Assembly: GCA_002371715.1 (NCBI GenBank)
Contig: DFGF01000128.1
Span: forward strand, 1-40,326
Direction of reading: 5' to 3'
DNA from: Prevotella sp. UBA3757
GTDB lineage: Bacteria > Bacteroidota > Bacteroidia > Bacteroidales > Bacteroidaceae
DNA: 40,326 bases
Part shown: positions 1-7,397 of the stretch, one piece after another
Numbering within the stretch: position 1 is the stretch's first letter
Layout of the letters: every line of letters starts with the position of its first letter
Notes under the pieces: model-generated
Told to the model about the DNA's origin: nothing
Database searches by the model: none
What the model saw: the letters and a program-made list of their open reading frames with translations, nothing else
Program-made: the position numbers and the translations under genes

Positions 1-33
1 TGCCACCATTAAAAATGGAAAGATAAAAAAAAG

Positions 34-192
34 ATGAAAAAGACTTATTTTGCTCCCGAGTGTGAGGAGATTAAGCTGAAGATGAATGTTTCTCTGCTGG
101 CCGAGTCGGATACTACAGGTGGCGGTATCAACGACGACAATACAGGTGAAAAGGGTACTGAAGATGGCGACCCCGGCAATTGGGGTTGGTAA
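34..192 (+). CDS. Small 52-aa peptide with Gly/Asp-rich, Trp-ending tail
   Basis: Starts ATG at 34 and ends TAA at 190-192, giving 52 residues. The N-terminus MKKTYFAPE followed by an LLAES segment matches a pattern I recall from many unannotated Prevotella and Bacteroides short peptides (Lys-Lys-x-Tyr-x-x-Pro, then Leu-Leu-Ala near residue 22). The rest is rich in Gly, Asp, Asn and Thr and ends GNWGW. It has no hydrophobic stretch long enough for a signal peptide or membrane segment. A strong hairpin follows at 231-268. I do not know its function; the conserved head and variable polar tail could fit a precursor-type peptide, but no maturation gene is visible because the window begins just upstream. 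Confidence 0.65.
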   Translation: MKKTYFAPECEEIKLKMNVSLLAESDTTGGGINDDNTGEKGTEDGDPGNWGW

Positions 193-230
193 AACAGCTA
201 AAGAGATTCTGTCTCTGAGATAATATTACT

Positions 231-269
231 AAGGTGGGCGCAGGCCCTTTGGCCTTACGCCCACCTTTT
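231..269 (+). terminator. Hairpin terminator after the 52-aa peptide gene
   Basis: AAGGTGGGCG (231-240) pairs perfectly with CGCCCACCTT (258-267), with GGCC/GGCC inside the loop and a short T run at the end. It lies 38 bp after the stop codon and is most simply an intrinsic terminator. Confidence 0.7.
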
Positions 270-315
270 CAATTCGCAAAGCCTTCATGGGATGATGCTG
301 AGGATGAGCGAAACA

Positions 316-539
316 TCGCTTTGCGACAACTCAACAAAAATGTTTTTTAAATTTGAAATTAAATTGTTAATAAAGGTGGCGACCATCTGTGAAGACCGCC
401 GCCACCGTGAGTAAACAATGAATTAAATTGTTAAGAATTGAAAGCTGCCACCTGTCCGCGAGGATGGGTGGCAGTTATTGTAGACCCTCCCCCGGCCCCT
501 CCCTGTAAGTGAGGGGAGTAAAATGTCCTACTGATGAAA
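316..539. repeat. Duplicated ~230-bp structured element, copy 1
   Basis: Nearly identical to 1078-1309 (few substitutions and small indels; best from 350 to 539). It contains two hairpins: GGTGGCG 375-381 with CGCCACC 400-406, and CTGCCACC 445-452 with GGTGGCAG 467-474. It ends in a C-rich stretch beginning tagaccctcc. No plausible reading frame is present. The 528 bp between the peptide gene and the 69-aa gene otherwise hold the terminator at 231-268 and, from 540 to 720, nothing I recognise. Confidence 0.8.
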
Positions 540-720
540 TCTTGACGGCTTCTTTGTTTACAAGGATGTAGAGTGACAAATTGTTATTCCTGTAATGACT
601 GAACACTTTGCTACTTAATATATTTGAAACATTGCAACACGTATTCTAAGAGAGAGTCATGTTCACTTCTATCATTCATAATAAAAATGAATGGATAGCC
701 TTCCGTCATGTCTATGGCCA

Positions 721-930
721 TTATAATACCTGCTTATAAATTGGGTTCCTCAAGTTTTCTAATTCCTGATCAGAAACCTCAACAGTTCCCGGTGTGGCAT
801 CATAATAGTCAACAGGATAGCGATATTTCCCATTGGGCATCTGTACAGTAGTGACTCGACGATAAAGTACATTACCCTCGTTGGTCTTAATCTTTGTCTT
901 TGTTACTCCAATTATTGTACCCATACGCAT
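721..930 (-). CDS. 69-aa hypothetical protein
   Basis: A basic and polar 69-residue protein starting MRMGTIIG, with a possible alternative start at the third residue. It has no signal peptide or membrane segment. A PNGKYRYPVDYYDATPG stretch in the middle suggests a small beta-rich fold, but I do not recognise the family. That it is a real gene is supported by a good promoter upstream on the same strand (TATCTTTG at 953-960, TTTGG at 980-984) with a perfect inverted repeat over the -33 region. It is flanked by the two copies of the ~230-bp element, so gene and flanks may have been duplicated or moved together. Confidence 0.55.
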   Translation of the reverse strand: MRMGTIIGVTKTKIKTNEGNVLYRRVTTVQMPNGKYRYPVDYYDATPGTVEVSDQELENLRNPIYKQVL

Positions 931-952
931 CCATTTAATCGCAATTCGTATG

Positions 953-1004
953 CAAAGATAGTAACTAATATTGAATTCGCCAAATTTTCAGTAGGAAATT
1001 TGGC
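953..1004 (-). promoter_or_regulatory. Promoter with operator-like inverted repeat for the 69-aa gene
   Basis: On the minus strand, TATCTTTG (953-960) is a consensus Bacteroidota -7 box and TTTGG (980-984) lies at -33. A perfect 9-bp inverted repeat, GCCAAATTT 979-987 and AAATTTGGC 996-1004, covers the -33 box and its upstream flank, as a repressor site would. Confidence 0.6.
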
Positions 1005-1077
1005 AAACGTGAACAAAAGCGCGTTTCCATTGAGGTTCTAAATCGAAGGTATAAGCGACTTGTTCGATAATAACTCC

Positions 1078-1309
1078 TCGCTTTGCGACCATTCAAGATT
1101 AATTGAATTTGTTTTTTTAATTTGAAATTAAATTGTTAATAAAGGTGGCGACCATCTGCGAAGACCGCCGCCACCGTGAGTAAACAATGAATTAAATTGT
1201 TAAGAATTGAAGGCTGCCACCCGTCCGCGATGGATGGGTGGCAGTTATTGTAGACCCTCCCCCGGCCCCTCCCTGTAAGTGAGGGGAGTAAAATGTCCTA
1301 CTGATGAAA
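1078..1309. repeat. Duplicated ~230-bp structured element, copy 2
   Basis: Second copy of 316-539, offset by 769-770 bp. Hairpins are GGTGGCG 1144-1150 with CGCCACC 1169-1175, and CTGCCACC 1214-1221 with GGTGGCAG 1237-1244. Two differences between copies fall in the second stem and keep pairing (U-G to C-G just inside it, A-U to G-U at its base). The intergenic stretch 931-1376 holds the promoter at 953-1004, this copy, and the inverted C-rich segment at 1317-1351. Confidence 0.8.
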
Positions 1310-1351
1310 GTATCTGCTCCCCTCCCTGCAGGGAGGGACCAGGGGTGGGTC
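1251..1351. repeat. Inverted pair of C-rich segments
   Basis: The segment starting tagaccctcccccggcccc at 1251 recurs inverted at about 1317-1351, where it reads ccctgcagggagggacc and then aggggtgggtct. The two could form a long imperfect stem around the roughly 27 bases between them, just downstream of the Rpn gene on its strand. It may work as a terminator or be a dispersed repeat arm. Confidence 0.6.
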
Positions 1352-1376
1352 TGCGGGGGACTGCTGTGGGGAGCAT

Positions 1377-2258
1377 CTATAGCGTTTCGATTTCCTCAGC
1401 GGTGAGGCCGGTATATTTTGATATTACCTCAACAGGTAGATTATCTGCTTTCATTTTGCGGGCAGATTCAATTGCTTTCATCTTTTCTCCTTCAGCCCGT
1501 CCTTCAGCCCGTCCTTCTATGCGTCCTTCGCCCTTGGCGGTATATATCTGGTCGGCCAGGATAACGCGGTTGTCAAGGTATCGGCGATAGGCAGCTTGCT
1601 CTTCACGCGACATCTGTGAGATTTGCAGCTTCTCGCGTGCGGCTATCAGTCCGGGAGCATCGGCATCCTCAGGGATGTCGCTGGTGGCGAGGAAGTATAT
1701 CCACTGTTCCAGATGGACTTTTGACCAGCGATTGAAGTCATTGACTTTAAGAATGTAGTATTCGGGATAGAGCTTGTAGACCTCGTCAACCCCAAACTTC
1801 TGGCGTTGAAATGCCGACAGTTTCAGGACGTCATTGTTATGGATGCCGCGGAACTCTGTTTTGCCGTGATAGACAAAGTCCTTGCCCTGTCCAAGGTCGA
1901 AGTAGACGATGTTGATGGAATATACCTTCTTGATATTGTCGTAGTTCTGGCCGCTGTCGATGTATTCCGTTACCAGTTTTGACGCACCGAAGAGGATGCG
2001 TTGGAAGTAAGCATACTCCGACTCGCCTTGCACCTCAATGAGGAGAAGTTCGCCATCGGTGTCTTCGGCGAGGATATCCACGCGGTTCATTTTGGCGTCG
2101 TCGCGGTCTTTATTGCTCTCGCTCTCCAACAGTTTGTGGATTCTGATGTCCGTTTCCAGAAGCGTGGAGAGAAAACCTTCGAGCACATCGAAATTAGCCT
2201 TATCGCGCAACAGTCGCTTCAGGGCCCAGTCAAAACTGACAAGTGTACGTTTTTCCAT
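1377..2258 (-). CDS. Rpn-family PD-(D/E)XK nuclease / putative transposase
   Basis: A 293-residue protein of the PDDEXK_2 / Rpn (recombination-promoting nuclease) family. The N-terminus (SFDWALKRLL) and the core motif, Asp61 in NRVDILAEDTDGE followed by Glu75-Val-Gln77, fit the family's D-(12-14)-E-x-Q active site, in which Gln replaces the usual Lys. The C-terminal third has a repeated acidic-basic stretch (GEGRIEGRAEGRAEGEK) typical of these proteins, then a helix ending AEEIETL. Family members cut DNA and promote RecA-independent recombination in E. coli; the role here is unknown. The gene has its own promoter (TAATTTTG 2281-2288) and stands alone. No terminal inverted repeats mark it as an insertion sequence. 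Confidence 0.85.
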   Translation of the reverse strand: MEKRTLVSFDWALKRLLRDKANFDVLEGFLSTLLETDIRIHKLLESESNKDRDDAKMNRVDILAEDTDGELLLIEVQGESEYAYFQRILFGASKLVTEYIDSGQNYDNIKKVYSINIVYFDLGQGKDFVYHGKTEFRGIHNNDVLKLSAFQRQKFGVDEVYKLYPEYYILKVNDFNRWSKVHLEQWIYFLATSDIPEDADAPGLIAAREKLQISQMSREEQAAYRRYLDNRVILADQIYTAKGEGRIEGRAEGRAEGEKMKAIESARKMKADNLPVEVISKYTGLTAEEIETL

Positions 2259-2280
2259 CTCTACATTGTATTAACGATTG

Positions 2281-2312
2281 CAAAATTACGAACTATTTTC
2301 CAAACTTCCAAA
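2281..2312 (-). promoter_or_regulatory. Promoter of the Rpn-family gene
   Basis: Minus-strand TAATTTTG (2281-2288) with TTTG (2309-2312) 20 bp upstream matches the Bacteroidota -7/-33 consensus. It lies 22 bp before the ATG. Confidence 0.6.
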
Positions 2313-2362
2313 TGATTTGCCTGATTTCTTCTGTCAACGGTAGTACTCGTTGACGTACTCGT

Positions 2363-2414
2363 TGACTCTGTAGAGTCATCATCTGGAGCGCAGGGCGAAA
2401 ATCCTGCGCCCCAG
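2363..2414. other. Two hairpins downstream of the metallophosphoesterase gene
   Basis: TGACTC 2363-2368 pairs with GAGTCA 2373-2378. CTGG-GCGCAGG (2383-2394, one bulged A) pairs with CCTGCGC-CCAG (2403-2414). Neither is followed by a T run, so a terminator role is only possible. A direct repeat of tactcgttgac lies beside them. This covers the 315-bp gap between the Rpn and phosphoesterase genes together with the array at 2471-2548. Confidence 0.5.
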
Positions 2415-2470
2415 ATTTGATTATGTGAAAGGAACTCAAGTATTGTGTAGTAAAGAATTTGTTTCATCCA

Positions 2471-2548
2471 TCGAGCCGGCTCATCGGACGAGTTGAGCCG
2501 GCTCGATCCATGCGTTGAGCCGGCTCAGAACTACTTCTGAACCAGCTC
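2471..2548. repeat. Array of palindrome GAGCCGGCTC at 22-bp period (3 perfect + 1 degenerate)
   Basis: The 10-bp perfect palindrome occurs at 2473-2482, 2495-2504 and 2517-2526, and as GAACCAGCTC at 2539-2548. Starts are exactly 22 bp apart and the 12-bp spacers differ. The first 34 bp recur identically at 4470-4503 on the other side of the phosphoesterase gene. The array lies 26 bp beyond that gene's stop codon. Adjacent palindromes can form a 12-bp stem in RNA. Confidence 0.85.
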
Positions 2549-2573
2549 AACTGATAATATGACCTGGGTGAAA

Positions 2574-4409
2574 TTATTTGATGATGACCATCTTTCCGTT
2601 GTTGATATATACGCCCTTTGAGGGCTTTTCTACTTTTTGTCCCTGCAGGTTATACCAGGCAGAGCCGATTAGGCGTTTCTGACGTACAGCATCGTCAATG
2701 CCCGTTACGTCGTCAAAGAACAACTCGCGAGCCATGCCGCCAGAGATGGTGAGATAAGCCTTGTGCGCAGGTATTGTCAATCCCGTCTTTACGGGGAAGA
2801 AGCCAGAGTTGCCTCCTTGTGTAGACAACACAAACGTGTTGGCGGGAGCTGCAGTAGTGGAGAGTGTGCCATGCAACTGATTCTCAGTCACATCGTCTGT
2901 AGCATCGGTGGTAGTGAATAAGTCATATACCGCATCTTCTGTTCCTTTTAGGATGAATCCCTCCTCGGCAGGTATCTTGCTGACACTTTGCAACACGACC
3001 TTGGTGTCAGTGATGTTTTTCACGATATAGGCCTCCAGACCTTCCGACTTCGTCATGTCCAGTGCTCGTTCGGCACAATATGTTGAATAACCATCTGAAG
3101 CCAGTTTGACGGTCGCTGGCAGCTCCGTTGTCAGGGTTAGGTCGTTCGTGCGGTTCTCACGTTCTGTGCCGTATGGAGTCAAGTCATGGAGCATGCTCTC
3201 GCACATATTCTTTGTGCCATCCATTGCGAGAAATGCTACGGATAAATTGTCGAAGATGGATTCCGTGTCCACGTCATTCTCGTTGCCCTCGGCATGAATG
3301 ATGTAGGCATCCGCAACATTCTGCGATGTTGGCTCTATTATGCTGGTCATGTACGGAGCTAAATCACCTAACTTTGCTTCTGCCTTTTGTTTTACAATTT
3401 TCTTGATGCTGGCGTGCAGCCTGTCTTTTGCATACGTCCCAAACTCGGTTTTGCTGGGTACACTACTGATATGCTCTGTTGTGAGGCTCAAATCGTACAA
3501 GTCATTGCTCAGCGTCACCAAACGATAGTCGCAGGGATATGAAATCAGCGAGCCTGTATTCACATCGAAGATTTCCTTTGTCATCTCGTCGTTATAGTCT
3601 TTAGCAATGTCCGAGGTGTGGAAATGTCCTGTGAAGATGACCTTCACGCCGGCATTAGCAAGCGCATTTCTCACTTCGTCGCTGTTCACCACCGACACCG
3701 TAGACACCAGCATGCTTGAGTTCGTAACGTGTTCAATCAGCGGATGGTGCATCATGGCTATCACACGCTTACCCTTGCTCCTGGCTTCTATAGCCTTTTC
3801 GCATACCCAGGCGAGCGTGGTGGCAGAAATGTTGCCGTCCGTTCCCGAGTCTATGCCGATAACTACCAGGCCGGCAATAGGTTCACAGGCGTATGTCAGT
3901 GTTGTACTTTCCCGCTCTGAGTCGGTCCCATAGCCGTAGTTTGCATATCGGGATGCAAACCAGTCGTCATCTGCCGTTTCCGCAGGTGTTGTTCCTGCCC
4001 CATTATAATATACTGCATTGCCGTTTGCTCCGCGGTCATGGTTGCCGGGAATCACCAGTGTCGGAATGCCTGCAACCTTTAGCTCGTCCAGCTTGCTCAC
4101 CACGTAGTTATGGCTCGCCTTCTCGCCATCCTTCGACAGGTCGCCCGTTATCAGCACCAGGTCGGGTTGAATCTCCGATTTGATGCTGTTTATCATCACG
4201 TCGAACAGCTCCTGACTATAGTCCACCAGTTTCCGCTCTTTGTCCAGATAGTTCGTCCACGCATCCCCTTCACTCACCAGCAGTTCGGGTGCCATCACGT
4301 GGGTGTCTGTCAAAACCACAATCTTGTTTTCGCCAACAGCTGCTTGAACTGGCTGACGCCATCCAAATATGGCTAAAAGTAGTAGCAAAATCATTTTTTC
4401 TTTCTTCAT
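2574..4409 (-). CDS. Secreted calcineurin-like metallophosphoesterase
   Basis: A 611-residue exported protein: basic start, hydrophobic core and a cleavage-type PVQA site near residue 23. ATG at 4409 is preferred over TTG at 4412. The metallophosphoesterase signature is complete: Asp35-x-His37 (LTDTH), GD at 89-90 (ITGDLS), GNHD near 122-125, MMHHP near 215 and GHFHTSD near 255. So the N-terminal half should be a two-metal phosphohydrolase of the outer envelope or medium; the substrate is not predictable. The C-terminal region is beta-rich and ends in a tail of the form WYNLQGQ, then KGVYINNGK, then IIK, resembling Prevotella secretion/sorting tails. A related tail ends the GH5 enzyme at 30930. 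Both flanks carry the 22-bp palindromic arrays. Confidence 0.9.
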   Translation of the reverse strand: MKKEKMILLLLLAIFGWRQPVQAAVGENKIVVLTDTHVMAPELLVSEGDAWTNYLDKERKLVDYSQELFDVMINSIKSEIQPDLVLITGDLSKDGEKASHNYVVSKLDELKVAGIPTLVIPGNHDRGANGNAVYYNGAGTTPAETADDDWFASRYANYGYGTDSERESTTLTYACEPIAGLVVIGIDSGTDGNISATTLAWVCEKAIEARSKGKRVIAMMHHPLIEHVTNSSMLVSTVSVVNSDEVRNALANAGVKVIFTGHFHTSDIAKDYNDEMTKEIFDVNTGSLISYPCDYRLVTLSNDLYDLSLTTEHISSVPSKTEFGTYAKDRLHASIKKIVKQKAEAKLGDLAPYMTSIIEPTSQNVADAYIIHAEGNENDVDTESIFDNLSVAFLAMDGTKNMCESMLHDLTPYGTERENRTNDLTLTTELPATVKLASDGYSTYCAERALDMTKSEGLEAYIVKNITDTKVVLQSVSKIPAEEGFILKGTEDAVYDLFTTTDATDDVTENQLHGTLSTTAAPANTFVLSTQGGNSGFFPVKTGLTIPAHKAYLTISGGMARELFFDDVTGIDDAVRQKRLIGSAWYNLQGQKVEKPSKGVYINNGKMVIIK

Positions 4410-4443
4410 CAATCCTTAGATAAGTTTAATCACAATGACCTTG

Positions 4444-4451
4444 CAAAGGTA
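4444..4451 (-). promoter_or_regulatory. Probable -7 box of the phosphoesterase gene
   Basis: Minus-strand TACCTTTG, 34 bp before the ATG at 4409, matches TAnnTTTG. No clear TTTG is seen at -33, where the palindromic repeat at 4470-4503 begins, so that repeat may replace or cover the upstream element. Confidence 0.5.
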
Positions 4452-4469
4452 AACAAAAAAGCTCATCCG

Positions 4470-4503
4470 TCGAGCCGGCTCATCGGACGAGTTGAGCCGG
4501 CTC
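4470..4503. repeat. Second GAGCCGGCTC array (two units), overlapping the nnr stop
   Basis: Identical over 34 bp to 2471-2504, with palindromes at 4472-4481 and 4494-4503, again 22 bp apart. On the minus strand it encodes the last residues of Nnr and its TGA stop (4480-4482). About 10 nt beyond the last palindrome comes a run of six T's, so the transcript could form a terminator. It also sits at the -33 position of the phosphoesterase promoter. Confidence 0.85.
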
Positions 4504-6021
4504 AATTGATAACTTTAATTTCAAGTAAGCGGCACCAATGTTGTTGATGATGTCGCCCGCCATAAGGCTTTCCTCGCCCATGACCTGGGCGGCCAGATCG
4601 CCAGCCAGACCGTGCAGCCAGACGCCTACGATGCAGGCATCCAGCGGCTTGTAGCCACGCGCCAGCAGTCCGGCCAGCAGTCCCGTCAGCACGTCGCCGC
4701 AGCCGGCTGTCGCCATGCCGGCGTTGCCAGTGGCGTTGAACAGGATATGGCCGTCGGGACAGCAGATGGCCGTATGATGGCCTTTCAGCACGACGTAGCC
4801 CTTCAGCCGCTCGGCCAGGTTGCTGGCCTTGGTGAGGCGCTCGTAGCTGTCGGTGCTGTGGCCTTCCAGTCGGTCCAACTCCTTGGGGTGCGGGGTCAGT
4901 ATGATGTCCTTGGGCAGTTGCTGCAGCCAGGCGCGATGGTTGGCAATGATGTTGAGGGCGTCGGCATCAACGATGACGGGGCACTGTGTGCGCCGTACCT
5001 GGGCAATCATGGCGATGGCGGTCTGCTCGCTCTGTCCCAGCCCTGGTCCGATGGCCATGGCCTGGTAGTCATCGACGTCGACGGCTTCGGCGAAGATGGT
5101 TTCCTCGCTGCCGGCCTGTACGACCGCTTCGGGTATGGCCACCTGCAGCACGGGGATATTGCGGCGCGGCGAGTTGACCACCACCTTGCCGGCTCCGGCG
5201 CGCATGCACGCCTTGGCGGCCAGTATGGCTGCGCCTGCCATGCCGTAGCTGCCGGCTATGAGGAGTGCCGTGCCCATCTGCCCCTTGTGGGCGAATGGCG
5301 AGCGTCCCAGCAGTCGTCGGCTGATGTCGCTCTCCTCCAGCAGGGTGAAGGGTGCCTCGATTTTCTCGATACCCTCGCGGCTCAGTCCGATGTCGAGCAC
5401 GCGGAGTCTGCCAACGAACTGCTGGTTCTCGGCAAAGAGGAACGACAGCTTGGGCTGTTGGAAGGTGAGCGTTGTCGTGGCGCGGATGATGTTAGCGCGT
5501 ACATTATATGTATTGTCCTCCGTCATGAGTCCTGAGGGGACGTCGATGCTGACGACGGTGGTCTGTGAGGCGTTGATGTACTTGACCAATGAGGCGAATC
5601 CGCCTGCCAGCGGTTTGTTGATGCCGGAGCCAAAGAGTCCGTCAATGACCAGCATGCTGCTGTCGAGCTTTGGCGGGTCGAACTCCGTGCTGACCTCCAC
5701 AAAAGCCTTCAGGTGGCGCAGGTTTTGCAGGCGCTGCTTGTTGGCGGCGCAGTCGTCGGACAACTTGCCGCTGACATTAAACAGGTAGACGCTGACCTGG
5801 TAGCCTTGCTCGCTCATCAGGCGTGCTACGGCCAGTGCGTCGCCGCCATTGTTGCCGGGGCCGGCAAAGACGATAACGGGTGTCTCTTTACTCCACTCTT
5901 CGGTGACAGCCTGTGCTATCGCACGTGCTGCACGTTCCATCAGTTCGAGGCTGGCTATAGGCTCGTGTTCGATGGTGTATTTGTCAAGCTCACGAATCTG
6001 AGCAGTCGTAAATATTTTCAT
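4480..6021 (-). CDS. nnr: Bifunctional NAD(P)H-hydrate epimerase / ADP-dependent dehydratase
   Basis: A 513-residue fusion that repairs hydrated NADH and NADPH. The N-terminal YjeF-type epimerase domain (about 1-210) interconverts S- and R-NAD(P)HX and shows AGPGNNGGDALAVARLM. The C-terminal ribokinase-like dehydratase (about 225-500) shows GSYGMAGAAILAAKAC, GPGLGQS, DADALN, LTPHPKEL and the nucleotide-binding NAGMATAGCGDVLTG. The start at 6021 (MKIFTTAQIRELD) fits the family better than the longer reading frame to 6072. The final residues IEPAQLVR are encoded by the palindromic repeat at 4470-4503, so the C-terminus was probably altered by repeat insertion. It is divergent from hpt, with a -7 box (TATTTTTG, 6030-6037) only 8 nt before the ATG. 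Confidence 0.95.
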   Translation of the reverse strand: MKIFTTAQIRELDKYTIEHEPIASLELMERAARAIAQAVTEEWSKETPVIVFAGPGNNGGDALAVARLMSEQGYQVSVYLFNVSGKLSDDCAANKQRLQNLRHLKAFVEVSTEFDPPKLDSSMLVIDGLFGSGINKPLAGGFASLVKYINASQTTVVSIDVPSGLMTEDNTYNVRANIIRATTTLTFQQPKLSFLFAENQQFVGRLRVLDIGLSREGIEKIEAPFTLLEESDISRRLLGRSPFAHKGQMGTALLIAGSYGMAGAAILAAKACMRAGAGKVVVNSPRRNIPVLQVAIPEAVVQAGSEETIFAEAVDVDDYQAMAIGPGLGQSEQTAIAMIAQVRRTQCPVIVDADALNIIANHRAWLQQLPKDIILTPHPKELDRLEGHSTDSYERLTKASNLAERLKGYVVLKGHHTAICCPDGHILFNATGNAGMATAGCGDVLTGLLAGLLARGYKPLDACIVGVWLHGLAGDLAAQVMGEESLMAGDIINNIGAAYLKLKLSIEPAQLVR

Positions 6022-6029
6022 TTCGAGGG

Positions 6030-6088
6030 CAAAAATACGAAAAATATGCAAAATAACATCGCTATTTGCCATCTTTTTTGTACTTTTG
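6030..6088. promoter_or_regulatory. Divergent promoter region between nnr and hpt
   Basis: TATTTTTG on the minus strand (6030-6037) faces nnr and TACTTTTG on the plus strand (6081-6088) faces hpt. Both match TAnnTTTG. The nnr box ends 8 nt from the start codon, implying a very short or absent leader. -33 boxes are weak. Confidence 0.5.
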
Positions 6089-6112
6089 CATCAAAATTTC
6101 ACATTTTCGTGT

Positions 6113-6655
6113 ATGAGCACCGTTAAAATCAAGGACAAAACGTTCAAAACTTCCATCTCGGAAGAGGAGATTAGGAAGCGCGTAAAGCAACTGGCCCAGC
6201 GGATCAGTCAAGACATGGCGGGTAAGAATCCGCTGCTCATTAGCGTGTTGAACGGCTCGTTCATTTTTGCCGCCGATTTGTTGCGCGAAATCACCATCCC
6301 CTGCGAGATATCGTTTGTCAAGCTGGCCTCCTATGAGGGTATCCTCTCGACCGGCAAGATCAAGGAAATCATGGGCCTGAACGAGGACATCTCTGGCCGC
6401 ACCGTCATCATCGTGGAGGACATCGTCGACACGGGGCGTACCATGCGTCGTATGCTCGACTCGCTGAGCGTGCGCCGTCCGGCTGAGGTGCACATCTGCA
6501 CGCTCTTCGTGAAGCCCGACAAACTGGAGGTCCCCCTTGACATTGAGTATGTCGCTTTCTCGATTCCCAATGACTTCATCGTGGGCTACGGACTGGACTA
6601 CGACGGGCAGGGTAGGGCACTGAAGGAGATTTATACGTTGAGCGATGAACATTGA
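6113..6655 (+). CDS. hpt: Hypoxanthine phosphoribosyltransferase
   Basis: A 180-residue cytosolic purine salvage enzyme that joins hypoxanthine or guanine to PRPP. The PRPP loop VEDIVDTGRT is at about 101-110 with the acidic pair Glu102-Asp103, and SVLNGSFIFAADLLR (about 44-58) is the usual N-terminal loop region. ATG at 6113 gives the family's usual length; an in-frame TTG at 6086 overlaps the -7 box and is rejected. The last residues Asp-Glu-His and the TGA stop are already part of a heptamer array (6646-6680). It is followed by adk. Confidence 0.95.
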   Translation: MSTVKIKDKTFKTSISEEEIRKRVKQLAQRISQDMAGKNPLLISVLNGSFIFAADLLREITIPCEISFVKLASYEGILSTGKIKEIMGLNEDISGRTVIIVEDIVDTGRTMRRMLDSLSVRRPAEVHICTLFVKPDKLEVPLDIEYVAFSIPNDFIVGYGLDYDGQGRALKEIYTLSDEH

Positions 6656-6680
6656 ACATTGGACATTGAACATTGAGAAT
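6646..6680 (+). repeat. Heptamer array A (TGAACAT type), 5 units
   Basis: Units of 7 bp start at 6646, 6653, 6660, 6667 and 6674, all variants of TGAACAT. The hpt stop codon is the TGA of the second unit. Confidence 0.85.
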
Positions 6681-6824
6681 TAAGCGATGAGATTTGTGAA
6701 ATTACCATACATGCCGAGTGATGTCGAGGCGCGGAAAGGCGACTTGGTGTTGGACATGTGGACCAAATGGACAAAAGGTAACGAAATAAGAGTTAAACAG
6801 GATAAAGTAGAACAACACATTCAA

Positions 6825-7397
6825 ATGAAGAACATTGTAATTTTCGGTGCTCCCGGTTCCGGTAAGGGAACCCAGAGCGACCTGCTGATTGAGCACTACG
6901 GTCTGGGACATATCTCGACGGGCGACGTGCTGCGTAACGAAATCAAGAATGGTACCGAGCTGGGCAAGACGGCCCAGAGCTATATCGACAAGGGCAACCT
7001 GATACCGGACGAACTGATGGTCAGCATCCTGGCCAAGGTCTACGATGCCTTCGGGCGCGGCCATAAGGGCGTCATCTTCGACGGCTTCCCCCGTACCATT
7101 CCGCAGGCCGAGGCCCTGAAACAGATGCTGGACGAACGTGGCGACAAGGTGGCCGCCATGATAGAGCTGGACGTGCCTGAGGACGAACTGATGCAGCGGC
7201 TCATCAAGCGCGGTCAGGACAGCGGGCGCGCCGACGACAACGAAGAGACCATCAAGAAGCGCCTGGTGGTGTATCACTCGCAGACGCAGCCCCTCATTGA
7301 CTGGTACCGGCAGGAGGGTCTGCACCATCACATCAACGGCAGCGGAACGCTGGAGCGTATCTTTGCCGATATTCAGAAAGTAATTGACAATTTGTAA
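6825..7397 (+). CDS. adk: Adenylate kinase
   Basis: A 190-residue nucleotide kinase (AMP + ATP to 2 ADP). The P-loop GAPGSGKGTQ is at residues 7-16, followed by the AMP-binding HISTGDVLRNE and the FDGFPRT motif; length fits the short-lid Bacteroidota form. The start is taken at 6825 (MKNIVIFGAPG), the family's normal N-terminus. The frame stays open upstream for 46 more codons to an ATG at 6687, with no recognisable domain, which is probably untranslated leader. The stop directly abuts the obg start (7398), so the two are probably translationally coupled. Confidence 0.95.
   Translation: MKNIVIFGAPGSGKGTQSDLLIEHYGLGHISTGDVLRNEIKNGTELGKTAQSYIDKGNLIPDELMVSILAKVYDAFGRGHKGVIFDGFPRTIPQAEALKQMLDERGDKVAAMIELDVPEDELMQRLIKRGQDSGRADDNEETIKKRLVVYHSQTQPLIDWYRQEGLHHHINGSGTLERIFADIQKVIDNL

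Noticed and set aside
1377..2258. Rpn-family gene as part of an insertion sequence
   Set aside because: No terminal inverted repeats or target duplications border it, and it has an ordinary promoter.
2261..2467. 68-codon minus-strand frame before the Rpn gene
   Set aside because: It covers hairpins, short repeats and the Rpn promoter, and includes low-complexity Ser-Thr; no sign of coding.
2471..2548. CRISPR-like pattern of regular repeats and variable spacers
   Set aside because: The repeat is only a 10-bp palindrome with 12-bp spacers, far shorter than CRISPR units, and no cas gene is nearby.
4612..5535. 307-codon plus-strand open frame
   Set aside because: It lies antisense to nnr, whose motifs are complete; the frame is a by-product of GC-rich codon use.
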